From assembly GCF_014646755.1 (NCBI RefSeq), contig NZ_BMNW01000005.1, positions 62,001 to 126,000 of the forward strand: a stretch of 64,000 nucleotides of DNA, written 5' to 3'. This document shows positions 1-9,173 of the stretch, one piece after another. Source of the DNA: Pseudomonas asuensis (GTDB taxonomy: Bacteria; Pseudomonadota; Gammaproteobacteria; Pseudomonadales; Pseudomonadaceae). The translations under genes were made by a program, and so were the position numbers. Under the pieces are notes generated by a model, which was not told where the DNA came from, made no database searches, and saw only the letters and a list, made by a program, of their open reading frames with translations. Position 1 is the stretch's first letter; every line of letters begins with the position of its first letter.

Positions 1-658
1 TAGGATCAAGCCGATTAGCGCCTCGATCCGTTAGCTCCGGCACCAGAATGCCGGACCAGGAATAGTAATGGACGTCATTAACGACAGGGGCACCCTCCCC
101 GCCCCAGGTAGAGGGCAGGCCCTGTGGGTATTTATCGTTGAACGCGGCCATGCCTTCCGTGGTGAGCGAATCATGGCTGGCAATAGCGCTCTGCGGATAA
201 CCATTGCTACGATCCAGAAAAGCCATGAATTTAGCCATGCACTGCACATACTCAGCTGCCATATGTGCCTTCAGGCTACTGGTACGCATGGAGTACTGAA
301 GCATATCGGCCAGTTCTGACCCGTGATTCGGACCGGCTACAGATGTGACTGATGCTACGCGCTCAGGGCGAATGGCAGCGGCGTACCGTGCGGTCAGAGC
401 ACCCTGGCTGTGGCCGATCAGATTGACTCTTTCGGCTCCGCTATCGCGAACGATATCCTCTATAAGTGCGAGAAGCTGCTCTCCCTTTACTTCATTGCTA
501 TGGGCCCCAGAGAGCCGTACTGGGTAGACCCTGACGCCAATGGATTCCAGCGCTGAAACAATACCGTACCAGTACGGATAACCTGCAATCTCCACGAAAC
601 CCAGCAGGCCATGGACCAGCACTAGAGGATAGCGGGTCAGGTGTTGATGCTCGCTCAT
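1..658 (-). CDS. Triacylglycerol lipase, P. fragi-like (partial, C-terminus off window)
   Basis: Reading the minus strand from an ATG at 658 gives an open frame to the window edge (219 codons). An SD-like GGGAG lies just upstream. The protein is an alpha/beta hydrolase of bacterial lipase family I.1. It has the oxyanion-hole HGLLG at residues 16-20, the nucleophile elbow GHSQG with Ser84, and a stretch GPNHGSELAD typical of this family. The collinear match I recall is the P. fragi lipase, which likewise starts without a signal peptide; none is seen here. Catalytic Asp and His would lie in the missing C-terminal third. The family hydrolyses triacylglycerols. Whether it is exported, and whether it needs a foldase, cannot be judged here. 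Confidence 0.88.
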   Translation of the reverse strand, partial: MSEHQHLTRYPLVLVHGLLGFVEIAGYPYWYGIVSALESIGVRVYPVRLSGAHSNEVKGEQLLALIEDIVRDSGAERVNLIGHSQGALTARYAAAIRPERVASVTSVAGPNHGSELADMLQYSMRTSSLKAHMAAEYVQCMAKFMAFLDRSNGYPQSAIASHDSLTTEGMAAFNDKYPQGLPSTWGGEGAPVVNDVHYYSWSGILVPELTDRGANRLDP

Positions 659-840
659 GACACTCCCAAGGTTGCTCACTGACCAGTCAACCGTTGGACC
701 CTGAAGGTTACGGTTGTTTCGCTTAGGGTACGCCTCTTTATTTACTACCGTTTCGTTGAACGTCACGAATTCAGTGAATTTCTGGGCAACGCCATGCTCA
801 AAGAGGTAACCGGTCATTAACGACCTTTTAGGAGAATCAT

Positions 841-1173
841 ATGTATAAGAAGACGCTTGCCGTTGTTGCTCTCGCTGCCATGGCCGCTGGTTGTAGCTCA
901 GTCAAGGAACAGGTCGATACCGCTAAGGATCGAGTTCAATACCGTGAGCAGCCTTTGGTTAGTGATGTGAAGACAGGCATGACCAAGGAGCAGGTACTGC
1001 AAATCGGCGGCACACCTTCCACACTGTATACGCGTAAGGTCAAGCCAGGCTCCTGCAACAACTATGTGCTCAACAGAGATGGCAAAGAACAGGTGTATTC
1101 CGTGGGCTTTGACAGCGCTGGTCGTGTTGACAGCAAAGGTTTCGAAACATGCGAATCGGCCGATCATTATTGA
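841..1173 (+). CDS. osmE: OsmE-like osmotically inducible lipoprotein
   Basis: A 110-residue lipoprotein: basic start, hydrophobic stretch and lipobox ending AAGC with Cys18. The mature part has the SmpA/OmlA-like fold signature (VKTGMTKEQV, then GGTPS), a TCxxY-like segment (SCNNYVLN), and the C-terminal G-x-x-TC seen in E. coli OsmE. It is predicted to be an envelope lipoprotein. E. coli osmE is induced by high osmolarity and in stationary phase; regulation here is inferred only from the family. The start at 841 is supported by AGGAG ending 6 nt upstream. It is a single gene, with its own 180-bp upstream gap. Confidence 0.85.
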   Translation: MYKKTLAVVALAAMAAGCSSVKEQVDTAKDRVQYREQPLVSDVKTGMTKEQVLQIGGTPSTLYTRKVKPGSCNNYVLNRDGKEQVYSVGFDSAGRVDSKGFETCESADHY

Positions 1174-1197
1174 TTAGACGCTTCACGTTTTCGGTAC

Positions 1198-1234
1198 CGA
1201 CCGCTTCCGGTCGTGTCATTTCTGATACGACCGG
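1198..1234 (+). promoter_or_regulatory. Overlapping alternative hairpins ahead of the Mut7-C gene
   Basis: CGACCG (1198-1203) can pair with CGGTCG (1208-1213) across a CTTC loop. The overlapping CCGGTCGT (1207-1214) can instead pair perfectly with ACGACCGG (1227-1234). The two helices share bases and cannot coexist. They lie between osmE and the next gene, whose start at 1244 has no obvious SD sequence. This could be a weak osmE terminator or a leader switch. No poly-T tract follows. Confidence 0.35.
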
Positions 1235-1243
1235 ATTGCACAC

Positions 1244-1993
1244 ATGAGCAACGCCACTTTTCGTTTTTACGCACGCCTCAACAGCTTTTTACCTCCTGCT
1301 CGCCGCCAGCGGAGCTTCGCGGTGAATTGCACGCCAAATGCTACCGTCAAGCATATGATTGAGGCCCTGGGCGCTCCTCATACAGAGATCGAATTCATTC
1401 TGGTCAATGGTAAATCCGTCGGGTTCGAGTACCTGATCCAACCTGATGACCGAATAGCCGTTTACCCTCCTTTTTATCGCCTGAAACCGGATGACGCGGT
1501 TCCTTTGCGCGCTTCTCTGACAGCATTCCGCTTTATTGCAGATGCCCATATGGGAGCATTAGCTCGACTGTTACGGCTGGCTGGCTTCGATACGCTTTAT
1601 TACCCAGCCATCCATGATGATGAGATTGCCAATTACTGCGCCCACGAGCCTTACATCGTCCTGACACGTGACCGTGAATTGCTCAAGCGAAGCCAGATTA
1701 TCTATGGCTGTTATATCCGCCCGAATAAACCTGACCTACAGCTGCGTGAAGTGTTTGAGCGCTACAGTTTGGCCGAACACGTCGCCCCATTTAGCCGGTG
1801 TCTGGTCTGTAACGGTACCCTTCATTCTGTTGATAAAAACATCGTACTCGACCGCCTGCCGCCACTCGTACGCGAACGGCACAGTTATTTTTTGAAATGC
1901 TCCGGCTGTGATCGTGTCTATTGGGAAGGTACTCACTGGGACAATCTTCGCGCCCAGTTAAACAGCCTGCTTACCCCGACGTCCGATAACTGA
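1244..1993 (+). CDS. Ubiquitin-like / Mut7-C RNase domain protein with zinc ribbon
   Basis: A 249-residue soluble protein with three parts. Residues 1-85 form a beta-grasp (MoaD/ThiS-like) domain of the Ub-Mut7-C type. Residues ~95-180 are a Mut7-C PIN-like domain with FIADAHMGALARLLRLAGFD, a DDE stretch and LTRDRELLKR, so its acidic residues are present. Residues ~185-240 are a zinc ribbon with CLVC and CSGC pairs. The PIN-like part suggests a metal-dependent RNase; the substrate of bacterial members is unknown to me. The start lacks a clear SD sequence. The next gene starts 13 nt downstream, so the two are probably co-transcribed. Confidence 0.85.
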   Translation: MSNATFRFYARLNSFLPPARRQRSFAVNCTPNATVKHMIEALGAPHTEIEFILVNGKSVGFEYLIQPDDRIAVYPPFYRLKPDDAVPLRASLTAFRFIADAHMGALARLLRLAGFDTLYYPAIHDDEIANYCAHEPYIVLTRDRELLKRSQIIYGCYIRPNKPDLQLREVFERYSLAEHVAPFSRCLVCNGTLHSVDKNIVLDRLPPLVRERHSYFLKCSGCDRVYWEGTHWDNLRAQLNSLLTPTSDN

Positions 1994-2006
1994 GTAAGGA
2001 ATCCCT

Positions 2007-3290
2007 ATGCGCCTGCTAACGCTGCTGGCTGCTGGTCTGCTTGCATTTATGGCCAAGCCTGGACAAGCCGCTGACTGGAAGACAGCCTGGGCAGCCCCTG
2101 TACAGGCGGCTTACCCCAACGGCTCACCTATTGCTCAACCCAAGCTCGACGATATTCTTTCGGCCAGCGGGGCTCAGGATCAGAGTATCCGGCAAATCAT
2201 TCGACCTAGCATATGGGGCAGCCAGGTGCGCCTGCGCTTCTCGAATACATTTGGTACACAGCCCATTACATTGCGTAGTGTCTACATCGGTCAGCCGCTG
2301 GGTGGCGCTGCCCTGATACCGGGCAGTAATCGCCAGGTCAGCTTTGACGGTCAAAAAGAGATTCAATTACAACCTGGCGAGACGCGTTGGACTGACCCGA
2401 TCCCGTTACCGGAGACCCCCTCCCAAACCCTGGCGGTAAGCTTTCATATTGTGGGAAATAGTGGCCCGTTGAGCTGGCATGCTACAGCGCTGACCACGTC
2501 CTACCTGGGTGCTCGTGGCGAAGACCATGCCGCTGAGGATCAGGAAAACGCCTGGCCCTTTTCTACAACCTCAACATTTCTACTCGATGCCGTTGATGTT
2601 GGGGCACCCGATGTCAGACGTGTCATCGTAGCCTTAGGCGACTCCATTACCGATGGCACAGGTTCGACGCCTAATGGATATGACAGCTGGCCGGACATCC
2701 TTAACCGCCGTCTCGCACAACAGGCTCCAGGCCACTACTCAGTGGTGAACGCCGGAATTTCCGGTAATGAGGTCGCAGGTCCTCTGGATTACAACAGCAA
2801 ACAGGGCTATGGCGGCGGCCCGCCCATTATAGAGCGCCTGGAAAGAGACGTATTAAGTCTGTCTGGTGTAACAGATATTATCTGGATGGAGGGCATCAAC
2901 GACTTTTCGCCTGGCACCAGAGCCTCTGTCGAAGTAGTCGAGACGACAATGCGCCATGCCATTGAGCGGATACGCAAAGCGTTGCCCGGCGTACGTATCC
3001 ATGGCGCCACATTGACCAGCAGCCTGGCCTCGGGACCTGAAGATCCTGCCATTCAGGAGCAGGACCAAAAGCGTCTGGCCCTAAACCGCTTTATCAAGGA
3101 AAGCGGTCTGTTCGACTCTGTTATCGATTTCGACGCTGCCACGCTTGATCCGGCTACAGGCGGTCTGCGTGCTGAGTTCATCCCCAGTAGCGCAGGTGGC
3201 CCTGGAGATGGCCTACACCCTAACCGGGCAGGATATGTTGCAATGGCAAGCGTCATCGACCCAGAAATATTCGCCCTACACAAAAAGTAA
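2007..3290 (+). CDS. Exported SGNH/GDSL-family hydrolase
   Basis: A 427-residue protein with a Sec signal peptide (hydrophobic residues 3-16, likely cut after GQA at 21). Residues ~30-200 form a beta-rich N-terminal region. The SGNH hydrolase domain starts near 205. Block I is VIVALGDSITDGTG with Ser213. Block II/III residues appear in NAGISGNEV, and WMEGINDF carries the Asn block. Block V is DGLHPN with Asp401 and His404. It is therefore a complete periplasmic or secreted esterase/lipase of unknown substrate. It lies 13 nt after the Mut7-C gene and has AAGGA upstream of its ATG. Pairing with a cytosolic RNase gives no shared function that I can name. Confidence 0.88.
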   Translation: MRLLTLLAAGLLAFMAKPGQAADWKTAWAAPVQAAYPNGSPIAQPKLDDILSASGAQDQSIRQIIRPSIWGSQVRLRFSNTFGTQPITLRSVYIGQPLGGAALIPGSNRQVSFDGQKEIQLQPGETRWTDPIPLPETPSQTLAVSFHIVGNSGPLSWHATALTTSYLGARGEDHAAEDQENAWPFSTTSTFLLDAVDVGAPDVRRVIVALGDSITDGTGSTPNGYDSWPDILNRRLAQQAPGHYSVVNAGISGNEVAGPLDYNSKQGYGGGPPIIERLERDVLSLSGVTDIIWMEGINDFSPGTRASVEVVETTMRHAIERIRKALPGVRIHGATLTSSLASGPEDPAIQEQDQKRLALNRFIKESGLFDSVIDFDAATLDPATGGLRAEFIPSSAGGPGDGLHPNRAGYVAMASVIDPEIFALHKK

Positions 3291-3313
3291 TTACTACCTC
3301 TTGAGCCCAGAGG

Positions 3314-3348
3314 GCGCAAGCCAGGCACACCACTTGTCTTGCGCTTTC
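3314..3348 (+). terminator. Possible terminator after the SGNH hydrolase gene
   Basis: GCGCAAG (3314-3320) and CTTGCGC (3338-3344) form a perfect 7-bp stem with a 17-nt loop, followed by only TTTC. It lies 24 nt after the stop codon. The large loop and short T-tract make it weak. Confidence 0.35.
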
Positions 3349-3641
3349 CCCTTTGAGGGAATGCAGAGTAGAATCAAGCGATTCCCTCGCCATTATCCCC
3401 GGCGGGTCTGTGAGCCCAAGCCAGTCACGTGGAGATCCCGCGTTATTCGACTGGCCCAGAGCCGGCATTCGGTCCACTTCCGTTTGCTTTGCGCTCCGTC
3501 CACGCTCACGATAGCCCTGAGCCTATTCAATGCTCGCGTGCCTCAAGCGTCCGCTGCTACCTTTACAGTTATACGGTCGATATGCCGCAGTGTTTGAACA
3601 GATTACCGTGATAAGCAAAGCCGCCCCGGAGAGCAGCCTCC
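3349..3641. other. Intergenic region before ilvD, no gene seen
   Basis: With the hairpin just upstream, about 350 bp separate the SGNH gene from ilvD. Short open frames in several phases cross it, but none resembles a protein I know and none has a convincing ribosome binding site. I found no clear riboswitch or leader-peptide run of Ile/Val/Leu codons. It presumably holds the ilvD promoter. Confidence 0.5.
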
Positions 3642-5480
3642 ATGCCTGATTACCGCTCGAAAACCTCTACCCACGGCCGCAATATGGCTGGTGCTCGTGC
3701 CCTTTGGCGTGCCACTGGCATGAAAGACGAAGACTTCAAGAAGCCCATTATTGCGATCGCCAATTCCTTTACCCAGTTCGTACCGGGCCATGTCCACCTG
3801 AAGGACTTAGGCCAGCTAGTTGCCCGCGAGATCGAAAAAGCCGGTGGCGTTGCAAAGGAATTCAATACCATCGCTGTGGATGACGGCATCGCCATGGGCC
3901 ACGATGGCATGCTTTATTCACTGCCGTCCCGCGAGATCATCGCTGACGCCGTGGAATACATGGTCAATGCTCACTGCGCCGATGCCCTGGTGTGCATTTC
4001 CAACTGCGATAAGATCACCCCCGGGATGCTGATGGCGGCACTGCGCCTGAATATTCCCGTAGTGTTCGTATCCGGTGGTCCCATGGAGGCTGGCAAGACC
4101 AAATTGGCCAGTCATGGCCTGGATCTGGTCGACGCCATGGTGATCGCTGCTGACAGCAACGCCTCTGATGAAAAAGTTGCCGAATACGAACGCAGCGCCT
4201 GCCCTACCTGTGGCAGTTGCTCAGGCATGTTTACCGCCAACTCAATGAATTGCCTGACTGAGGCACTGGGCTTGGCCTTGCCGGGTAACGGCTCTCTGCT
4301 GGCGACTCACGCCGACCGTAGAGAGCTGTTTCTGCAAGCTGGCCGTACAGTGGTTGAACTGTGCAAACGCTATTACCAAGAGAACGATGCTTCCGTGTTG
4401 CCGCGTAATATCGCGTCCTATAAGGCGTTTGAGAATGCGATGACACTGGACATTGCCATGGGTGGCTCCACCAATACCATCCTGCACTTGCTGGCAGCCG
4501 CTCAGGAGGCTGAGGTCGACTTCGACCTGCGCGCCATTGATGCCCTGTCCCGTAACGTTCCCCAATTGTGCAAGGTGGCGCCAAACATCCAGAAGTACCA
4601 CATGGAAGACGTGCACCGCGCAGGTGGCATCATGAGCATTCTGGGCTCACTGGCTCGTGGCGGTCTGCTGAATACCGACCTGCCGACCGTACATAGCAGA
4701 ACCCTGGGCGAAGCCATCGAAAAGTGGGATATCACCCTCACTCAGGATGAAGCCGTGAAGACCTTCTTCCGCGCTGGCCCTGCCGGTATTCCGACCCAGG
4801 AAGCCTTCAGTCAGGCGACCCGTTGGGACACCCTGGACGATGACCGCGCAGAAGGTTGTATTCGCAGCGTCGAGCATGCCTACTCCCAGGAAGGTGGCCT
4901 AGCCGTACTGTATGGCAACATCGCCCTGGACGGCTGCGTTGTAAAAACAGCTGGTGTGGATGAATCCATCCATGTATTCGAAGGCTCGGCCAAGATCTTT
5001 GAAAGCCAGGATGCTGCCGTTAAAGGCATCCTGAATGATGACGTAAAAGCTGGCGATATCGTAATCATTCGTTACGAAGGTCCTAAAGGCGGCCCGGGCA
5101 TGCAGGAAATGCTCTATCCCACCAGCTATTTGAAGTCCAAGGGACTGGGCAAGCAGTGTGCCCTGCTCACTGATGGTCGCTTCTCCGGCGGCACCTCAGG
5201 TCTTTCCATCGGCCATGCTTCGCCAGAAGCTGCTGCTGGCGGTGCAATCGGCCTGGTGAAGGACGGGGACAAGGTTCTAATCGATATCCCCAACCGCAGT
5301 ATCAACCTGTTGGTTAGCGATGAGGAACTGTCCCACCGCCGCATTGAGCAGGACAAAAAGGGTTGGAAGCCCGTCGCGCCACGCGCACGTCGCGTAACAA
5401 CCGCACTCAAGGCCTACGCTTTGCTGGCAACCAGTGCTGACAAGGGAGCCGTACGCAACAAGGCGATGCTCGAAGACTGA
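3642..5480 (+). CDS. ilvD: Dihydroxy-acid dehydratase
   Basis: A 612-residue enzyme, the usual long IlvD length. It dehydrates 2,3-dihydroxy-isovalerate and -methylvalerate to 2-oxo acids, the shared third step of valine and isoleucine synthesis (and leucine and pantothenate precursors), in the cytosol. The N-terminus [20 protein letters not shown] is diagnostic. Iron-sulfur ligands are visible in [12 protein letters not shown] and in [11 protein letters not shown]. The C-terminal [15 protein letters not shown] segment is intact. It stands alone on the plus strand and ends at a strong terminator. Confidence 0.97.
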   Translation: MPDYRSKTSTHGRNMAGARALWRATGMKDEDFKKPIIAIANSFTQFVPGHVHLKDLGQLVAREIEKAGGVAKEFNTIAVDDGIAMGHDGMLYSLPSREIIADAVEYMVNAHCADALVCISNCDKITPGMLMAALRLNIPVVFVSGGPMEAGKTKLASHGLDLVDAMVIAADSNASDEKVAEYERSACPTCGSCSGMFTANSMNCLTEALGLALPGNGSLLATHADRRELFLQAGRTVVELCKRYYQENDASVLPRNIASYKAFENAMTLDIAMGGSTNTILHLLAAAQEAEVDFDLRAIDALSRNVPQLCKVAPNIQKYHMEDVHRAGGIMSILGSLARGGLLNTDLPTVHSRTLGEAIEKWDITLTQDEAVKTFFRAGPAGIPTQEAFSQATRWDTLDDDRAEGCIRSVEHAYSQEGGLAVLYGNIALDGCVVKTAGVDESIHVFEGSAKIFESQDAAVKGILNDDVKAGDIVIIRYEGPKGGPGMQEMLYPTSYLKSKGLGKQCALLTDGRFSGGTSGLSIGHASPEAAAGGAIGLVKDGDKVLIDIPNRSINLLVSDEELSHRRIEQDKKGWKPVAPRARRVTTALKAYALLATSADKGAVRNKAMLED

Positions 5481-5498
5481 CCCAAACCGTATTGAACA

Positions 5499-5525
5499 CG
5501 CCGCCTTCGGGCGGCGTTTTTGTTT
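5499..5525 (+). terminator. Rho-independent terminator of ilvD
   Basis: CGCCGCC (5499-5505), a TTCG tetraloop and GGCGGCG (5510-5516) are followed by a T-rich run. It lies 18 nt after the ilvD stop. This is a textbook intrinsic terminator. Confidence 0.93.
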
Positions 5526-5830
5526 TTGCTCTTACAAAAAAGTGAAACGTGTCAGCTACCCAAGGCTTTGTCATGGACTATTGCACTATTGGCAAAGTAT
5601 CTCTTTCAGGCAAGATGATTCCTTCTACAGGATTGCCTTAGGCCTGCAGCTGATAGCCCTTTGCTAGCAGAGCAAGTCGATATCCTCGTGCCTTACGAAC
5701 AATTATAAAGTGGGCCCTTAGCCAGAACGACTATGCATCTTATAGATACTCGTTCTAGACGTGCTGCTGTCTTGTTAAGCCGTTATACCTATGCAGATGG
5801 ACCGATAGTTGGAAACTTCGAGGGAGTCAT
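5526..5830. other. Intergenic region before the GGDEF-EAL gene, nothing identified
   Basis: About 300 bp with no plausible gene on either strand. Small open frames run into the downstream gene in the wrong phase. The last bases contain GAGGGA, the ribosome binding site of the 5831 start. The promoter of the signalling gene should be here, but I cannot place it confidently. Confidence 0.5.
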
Positions 5831-8476
5831 ATGCCGGACACCAATGCTGAGCCCCGGGTCAAAAAGGATGTCACTGCTCCCCGATCCTCTTCCATTGCTG
5901 AACTTGAGGCACGTCTGCAGTTTGCGCTCGATGTGGCTGATCTGGGTGAGTGGGAACTTGACGTCAACAGCGGAACGCTGACTTGCCTGCTCAGAAACGG
6001 ACCGGATTTCGGCACCGCGCTACAGCCGGATGAATGGGCACTTGAGGCGTTTCTCGAACGCATCCACGCGGATGACCAAGGTAGGGTGCAAAGGGTCATT
6101 GAAACCGCGCTGGAAAATACCGAGCACTGGCAGTTCGATTGCAGATTATTACTCTCAGACGGCCGCACTCGATGGATCAGCGTCAAGGGCAAGGTGCTGG
6201 GCAACGCTGATAACAATCCACGCCTACGCGGCATTGCATCAGACATCAGCGAGCTAAAACGCAGCGAGGCCCTGGCCAAAGGACAGCAACAGGCATTGGC
6301 ACAGGCGGTAGCAGGTGCTCCGCTCAAGCAGATTCTCGATACCCTCACGCGCTCTGCTGAAGAACAAGCTGGCGGCAATATATGGGCGTCAGTCATGCTG
6401 ATGGATACTGATGGCCAGCACCTTCGGTTCGGCTCAGCCCCCACACTTCCCGAGTCATTCAATCAGACAGTAGAACGTATTCCCATTGGTCCCCTGGCAG
6501 GCTCCTGTGGTACTGCTGCTTATACAGGCAGCCCCGTTATTGTTAGCGATGTCGAGAGCGACCCACGCTGGGTTGAGGCCAAGTCGGCCATACTCACCTA
6601 TGGTTTCCGCGCCTGCTGGTCACGCCCGATCCTGTCATCCTCTGGAAAGGTGCTAGGAACACTGGCTTATTATTGCAGGGAGGCACGTAAGCCAAGCGCC
6701 TTCGAACTGGAGTCCATGCGGCTGCTGGTCAATACAGCGGCATTGGTCATCGAGCGGGACCTGGAAACCACTGAGCGCAAAGCAGCGGAGCAGGCTCTTC
6801 AAGCAAGCGAGCAGCGCTTTCGCTCATTGGTAAATGCCACAGGCGCAATCGTGTGGACGGCCTCTCCCACTTTGGAGATCGTCTCGCCACAGCCAGACTG
6901 GAGCGCCTTTACCGGTCAGACACAGGAAGAAATGCAGGGCTTTGGCTGGATGAAGGCTGTTCACCCGGATGATCAGGAGCCAACCGCTGCGCTGGGAGCA
7001 AAAATGCTACAGGACCGCCAGTCTGTGTATGCCCAGTACCGCCTCCGCCGTGCCGATGGCCAATACCGGCATGTAAGTGGCTATGCTGTTCCCATCCTCG
7101 ACATGGAAGGCAAGCTTATCGAGTGGGCAGGCAGTTATACGGATGTCACCGAACAAAAGCTGGCCGAGAGCCGTTTGCATCAGTTGGCTAACCACGACAT
7201 GCTGACTGGCCTGCCTAATCGTGCCTATCTAAACGAACATCTGCAGGCCTTAATTAATTTCACCCCCCTTAATAACCTCATCGCGATTATGCTGATCGAC
7301 CTTGACCGCTTCAAGCAGGTCAACGACTCGATGGGGCACGATGCAGGCGATACGATGCTGCGTGAGGTTGCTAAGCGATTGAGAGCCGCCGTCCCTCAAG
7401 GGGATCTAGTCGCTCGCCTGGGTGGCGATGAGTTTGTCGTGATTGCCCATGCACCGGAAGGCAAAACCTCTGCTCAGACAATAGCTGACGACATTATTCG
7501 AGCGGTTGCTGCTCCGATCGAGATCAATGGCAGCCGCGTTTTTTCTGGCGCATCTGTAGGGATCGGACTTTATCCGCAACATGGCCGCACGAAGGAAGAA
7601 CTGGTTCAGCATGCCGATATCGCGATGTATCGCGCCAAGGCTGCAGGGGGCCACTGCTATCGCATCTTCTCAGACGAGATGAGCATCGAAGCCAAGAGCC
7701 GAATGGTACTGGAGACTGCGCTGCATCAGGCACTGGAACAGAACGAGTTTTCACTTTGCTATCAACCCCGGATGCAGTTACCTGAAGGTAAGCCCAAGGG
7801 CGTTGAAGTTTTGATCCGCTGGAATCATCCAGAGCAAGGGTGGATTTCACCGGTGGACTTCATTCCGATTGCCGAGGAAATTGGGATGATTGACGAATTG
7901 GGGCTATGGGTTCTGCACAAGGCCTGTCGAGAAATTCATGACCTCTCCAGGCGACTTGGGCAAGTGCTGGAATTGTCCGTAAACCTGTCGCCGTATCAAC
8001 TAAAGTCTCCTAACCTGAAAGACAAGATAGAAGCGATCCTCGAGGAGACCGAACTGGAGCCCTGTCATCTCGAACTTGAGCTTACGGAAGGTGCCTTCAT
8101 CGAGGATATGGATGCCTCCAATCAGGCACTTAGGGCGCTCAAAACGCTGGGTATCCAGCTAGCGGTAGATGACCTTGGAACGCGCTACTCGGGTATCTCC
8201 TACCTCAGGCGCTTTCCTATCGACACCGTCAAGCTCGACCGCACCCTTATTACCCATCCTGCCGAAGGCCTGGATCGCTATGTATTCATCAAGGCCATCA
8301 CTGACATGGCTCACGCGCTGAACCTTGTGGTTGTAGCAGAAGGCGTGGAGGACGCGGAGACACTCGAACTTCTCAAGCGGGCTCGCTGTGATGAAGCGCA
8401 AGGGTATTTTTTGGCCGGACCTCTTACTCTGGAGGACTTGTTCGCGTTTCTGTCAGCGCCCCAGCGCATTACCTAA
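5831..8476 (+). CDS. PAS-GAF-PAS-GGDEF-EAL cyclic-di-GMP signalling protein
   Basis: An 881-residue cytosolic protein with no membrane segments. Order: PAS with PAC (~25-145, ending RGIASDISELKRSE), GAF (~165-315, AGSCGTAAYTG), second PAS/PAC (~325-450), GGDEF (~455-610) and EAL (~620-875). The GGDEF signature (531-535) is intact, so diguanylate cyclase activity is plausible. The inhibitory RxxD site is replaced by PQGD. In the EAL domain the signature reads EVL (659-661). The catalytic loop reads DDLGTR where DDFGTG is usual, keeping both Asp (780-781). KLD and AEGVED motifs are kept, so phosphodiesterase activity remains possible. GAGGGA precedes the ATG. The signal sensed is unknown. Confidence 0.93.
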   Translation: MPDTNAEPRVKKDVTAPRSSSIAELEARLQFALDVADLGEWELDVNSGTLTCLLRNGPDFGTALQPDEWALEAFLERIHADDQGRVQRVIETALENTEHWQFDCRLLLSDGRTRWISVKGKVLGNADNNPRLRGIASDISELKRSEALAKGQQQALAQAVAGAPLKQILDTLTRSAEEQAGGNIWASVMLMDTDGQHLRFGSAPTLPESFNQTVERIPIGPLAGSCGTAAYTGSPVIVSDVESDPRWVEAKSAILTYGFRACWSRPILSSSGKVLGTLAYYCREARKPSAFELESMRLLVNTAALVIERDLETTERKAAEQALQASEQRFRSLVNATGAIVWTASPTLEIVSPQPDWSAFTGQTQEEMQGFGWMKAVHPDDQEPTAALGAKMLQDRQSVYAQYRLRRADGQYRHVSGYAVPILDMEGKLIEWAGSYTDVTEQKLAESRLHQLANHDMLTGLPNRAYLNEHLQALINFTPLNNLIAIMLIDLDRFKQVNDSMGHDAGDTMLREVAKRLRAAVPQGDLVARLGGDEFVVIAHAPEGKTSAQTIADDIIRAVAAPIEINGSRVFSGASVGIGLYPQHGRTKEELVQHADIAMYRAKAAGGHCYRIFSDEMSIEAKSRMVLETALHQALEQNEFSLCYQPRMQLPEGKPKGVEVLIRWNHPEQGWISPVDFIPIAEEIGMIDELGLWVLHKACREIHDLSRRLGQVLELSVNLSPYQLKSPNLKDKIEAILEETELEPCHLELELTEGAFIEDMDASNQALRALKTLGIQLAVDDLGTRYSGISYLRRFPIDTVKLDRTLITHPAEGLDRYVFIKAITDMAHALNLVVVAEGVEDAETLELLKRARCDEAQGYFLAGPLTLEDLFAFLSAPQRIT

Positions 8477-8568
8477 CACGCCCCTTAAGCGCTTTCTTCA
8501 GGAGTCATTTAGATAGCCCAACCTGCAAGGTGCTAGACTGGCAGCCAGGTATGTTGGGAGGGATCGCT

Positions 8569-9129
8569 GTGAAATGGGCAATTCTGGCGGTTACGGTATC
8601 AGGCCTAAGCGGCTTTGCTCAGGCAGATACCATCCTTAAATGCGTCGACAAGGCAGGACAGATCACCTTTACACAAGGCCGCTGCCCGTCTGGCCAGTCC
8701 CTGGCTGACCGCATAGAAGTTGATAACCCTCCACCCAGTGGGAGCGGGCCAGTGACTCGCATGGCTGCTCCGATGCCGCCACCAGAGGCCGAGCAGCCCA
8801 AGGTGGAACCTCAAGCTAAAACGCCCAAGTCAACTAGTCGCTCAACCTCAGACTCTGACGAGTATTATGAGCGCGACGATGAGTATGATTACGACGCCTC
8901 TCCACCCATTCGGCAAGACCGCTACTACCCTTATCCGGAGCCTTATTACGGTGGGCATCGTCCACCCTGGCACCACTATCCCAGGCCAAACCCGCCAGCG
9001 CCTCAGCCGACCCCCGAGCCCGCGCCCCGGCCCAGCGTAACAGAACGCGGACGAGCAGCAATCGAGCAGAAAAAAGCACAGGTAGAAGCACAAAAAGCCG
9101 AGCGTAGGCGCCTGATGGACCAACGCTAG
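8569..9129 (+). CDS. Exported DUF4124 protein with proline-rich tail
   Basis: I place the start at GTG 8569, giving 186 residues. GGGAGGG (8556-8562) sits 6 nt upstream, and this start yields a clean Sec signal peptide cut after AQA. An in-frame upstream ATG at 8530 lacks these features. The mature protein begins with a DUF4124 domain (DTILKCVDKAGQITFTQGRCP). A long low-complexity part follows, with acidic/Tyr-rich DSDEYYERDDEYDYD, a Pro/Tyr/His stretch and a Lys/Arg/Ala helix at the end. DUF4124 proteins are envelope proteins of unknown function. It is monocistronic and convergent with the DedA gene. Confidence 0.8.
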   Translation: MKWAILAVTVSGLSGFAQADTILKCVDKAGQITFTQGRCPSGQSLADRIEVDNPPPSGSGPVTRMAAPMPPPEAEQPKVEPQAKTPKSTSRSTSDSDEYYERDDEYDYDASPPIRQDRYYPYPEPYYGGHRPPWHHYPRPNPPAPQPTPEPAPRPSVTERGRAAIEQKKAQVEAQKAERRRLMDQR

Positions 9130-9173
9130 CGTTCCCTGATTTGGCGTTGTTTTGCGCAGCATCAGCCCTTCGC

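Noticed and set aside
3291-3641. Branched-chain amino acid attenuator leader before ilvD
   Set aside because: No short open frame with runs of Ile, Val or Leu codons and no attenuator hairpin with T-tract near the ilvD start.
8530-8568. Upstream ATG start for the DUF4124 protein
   Set aside because: It would put 13 residues before the signal peptide and has no SD; GTG 8569 has a strong GGGAGGG and a clean signal sequence.
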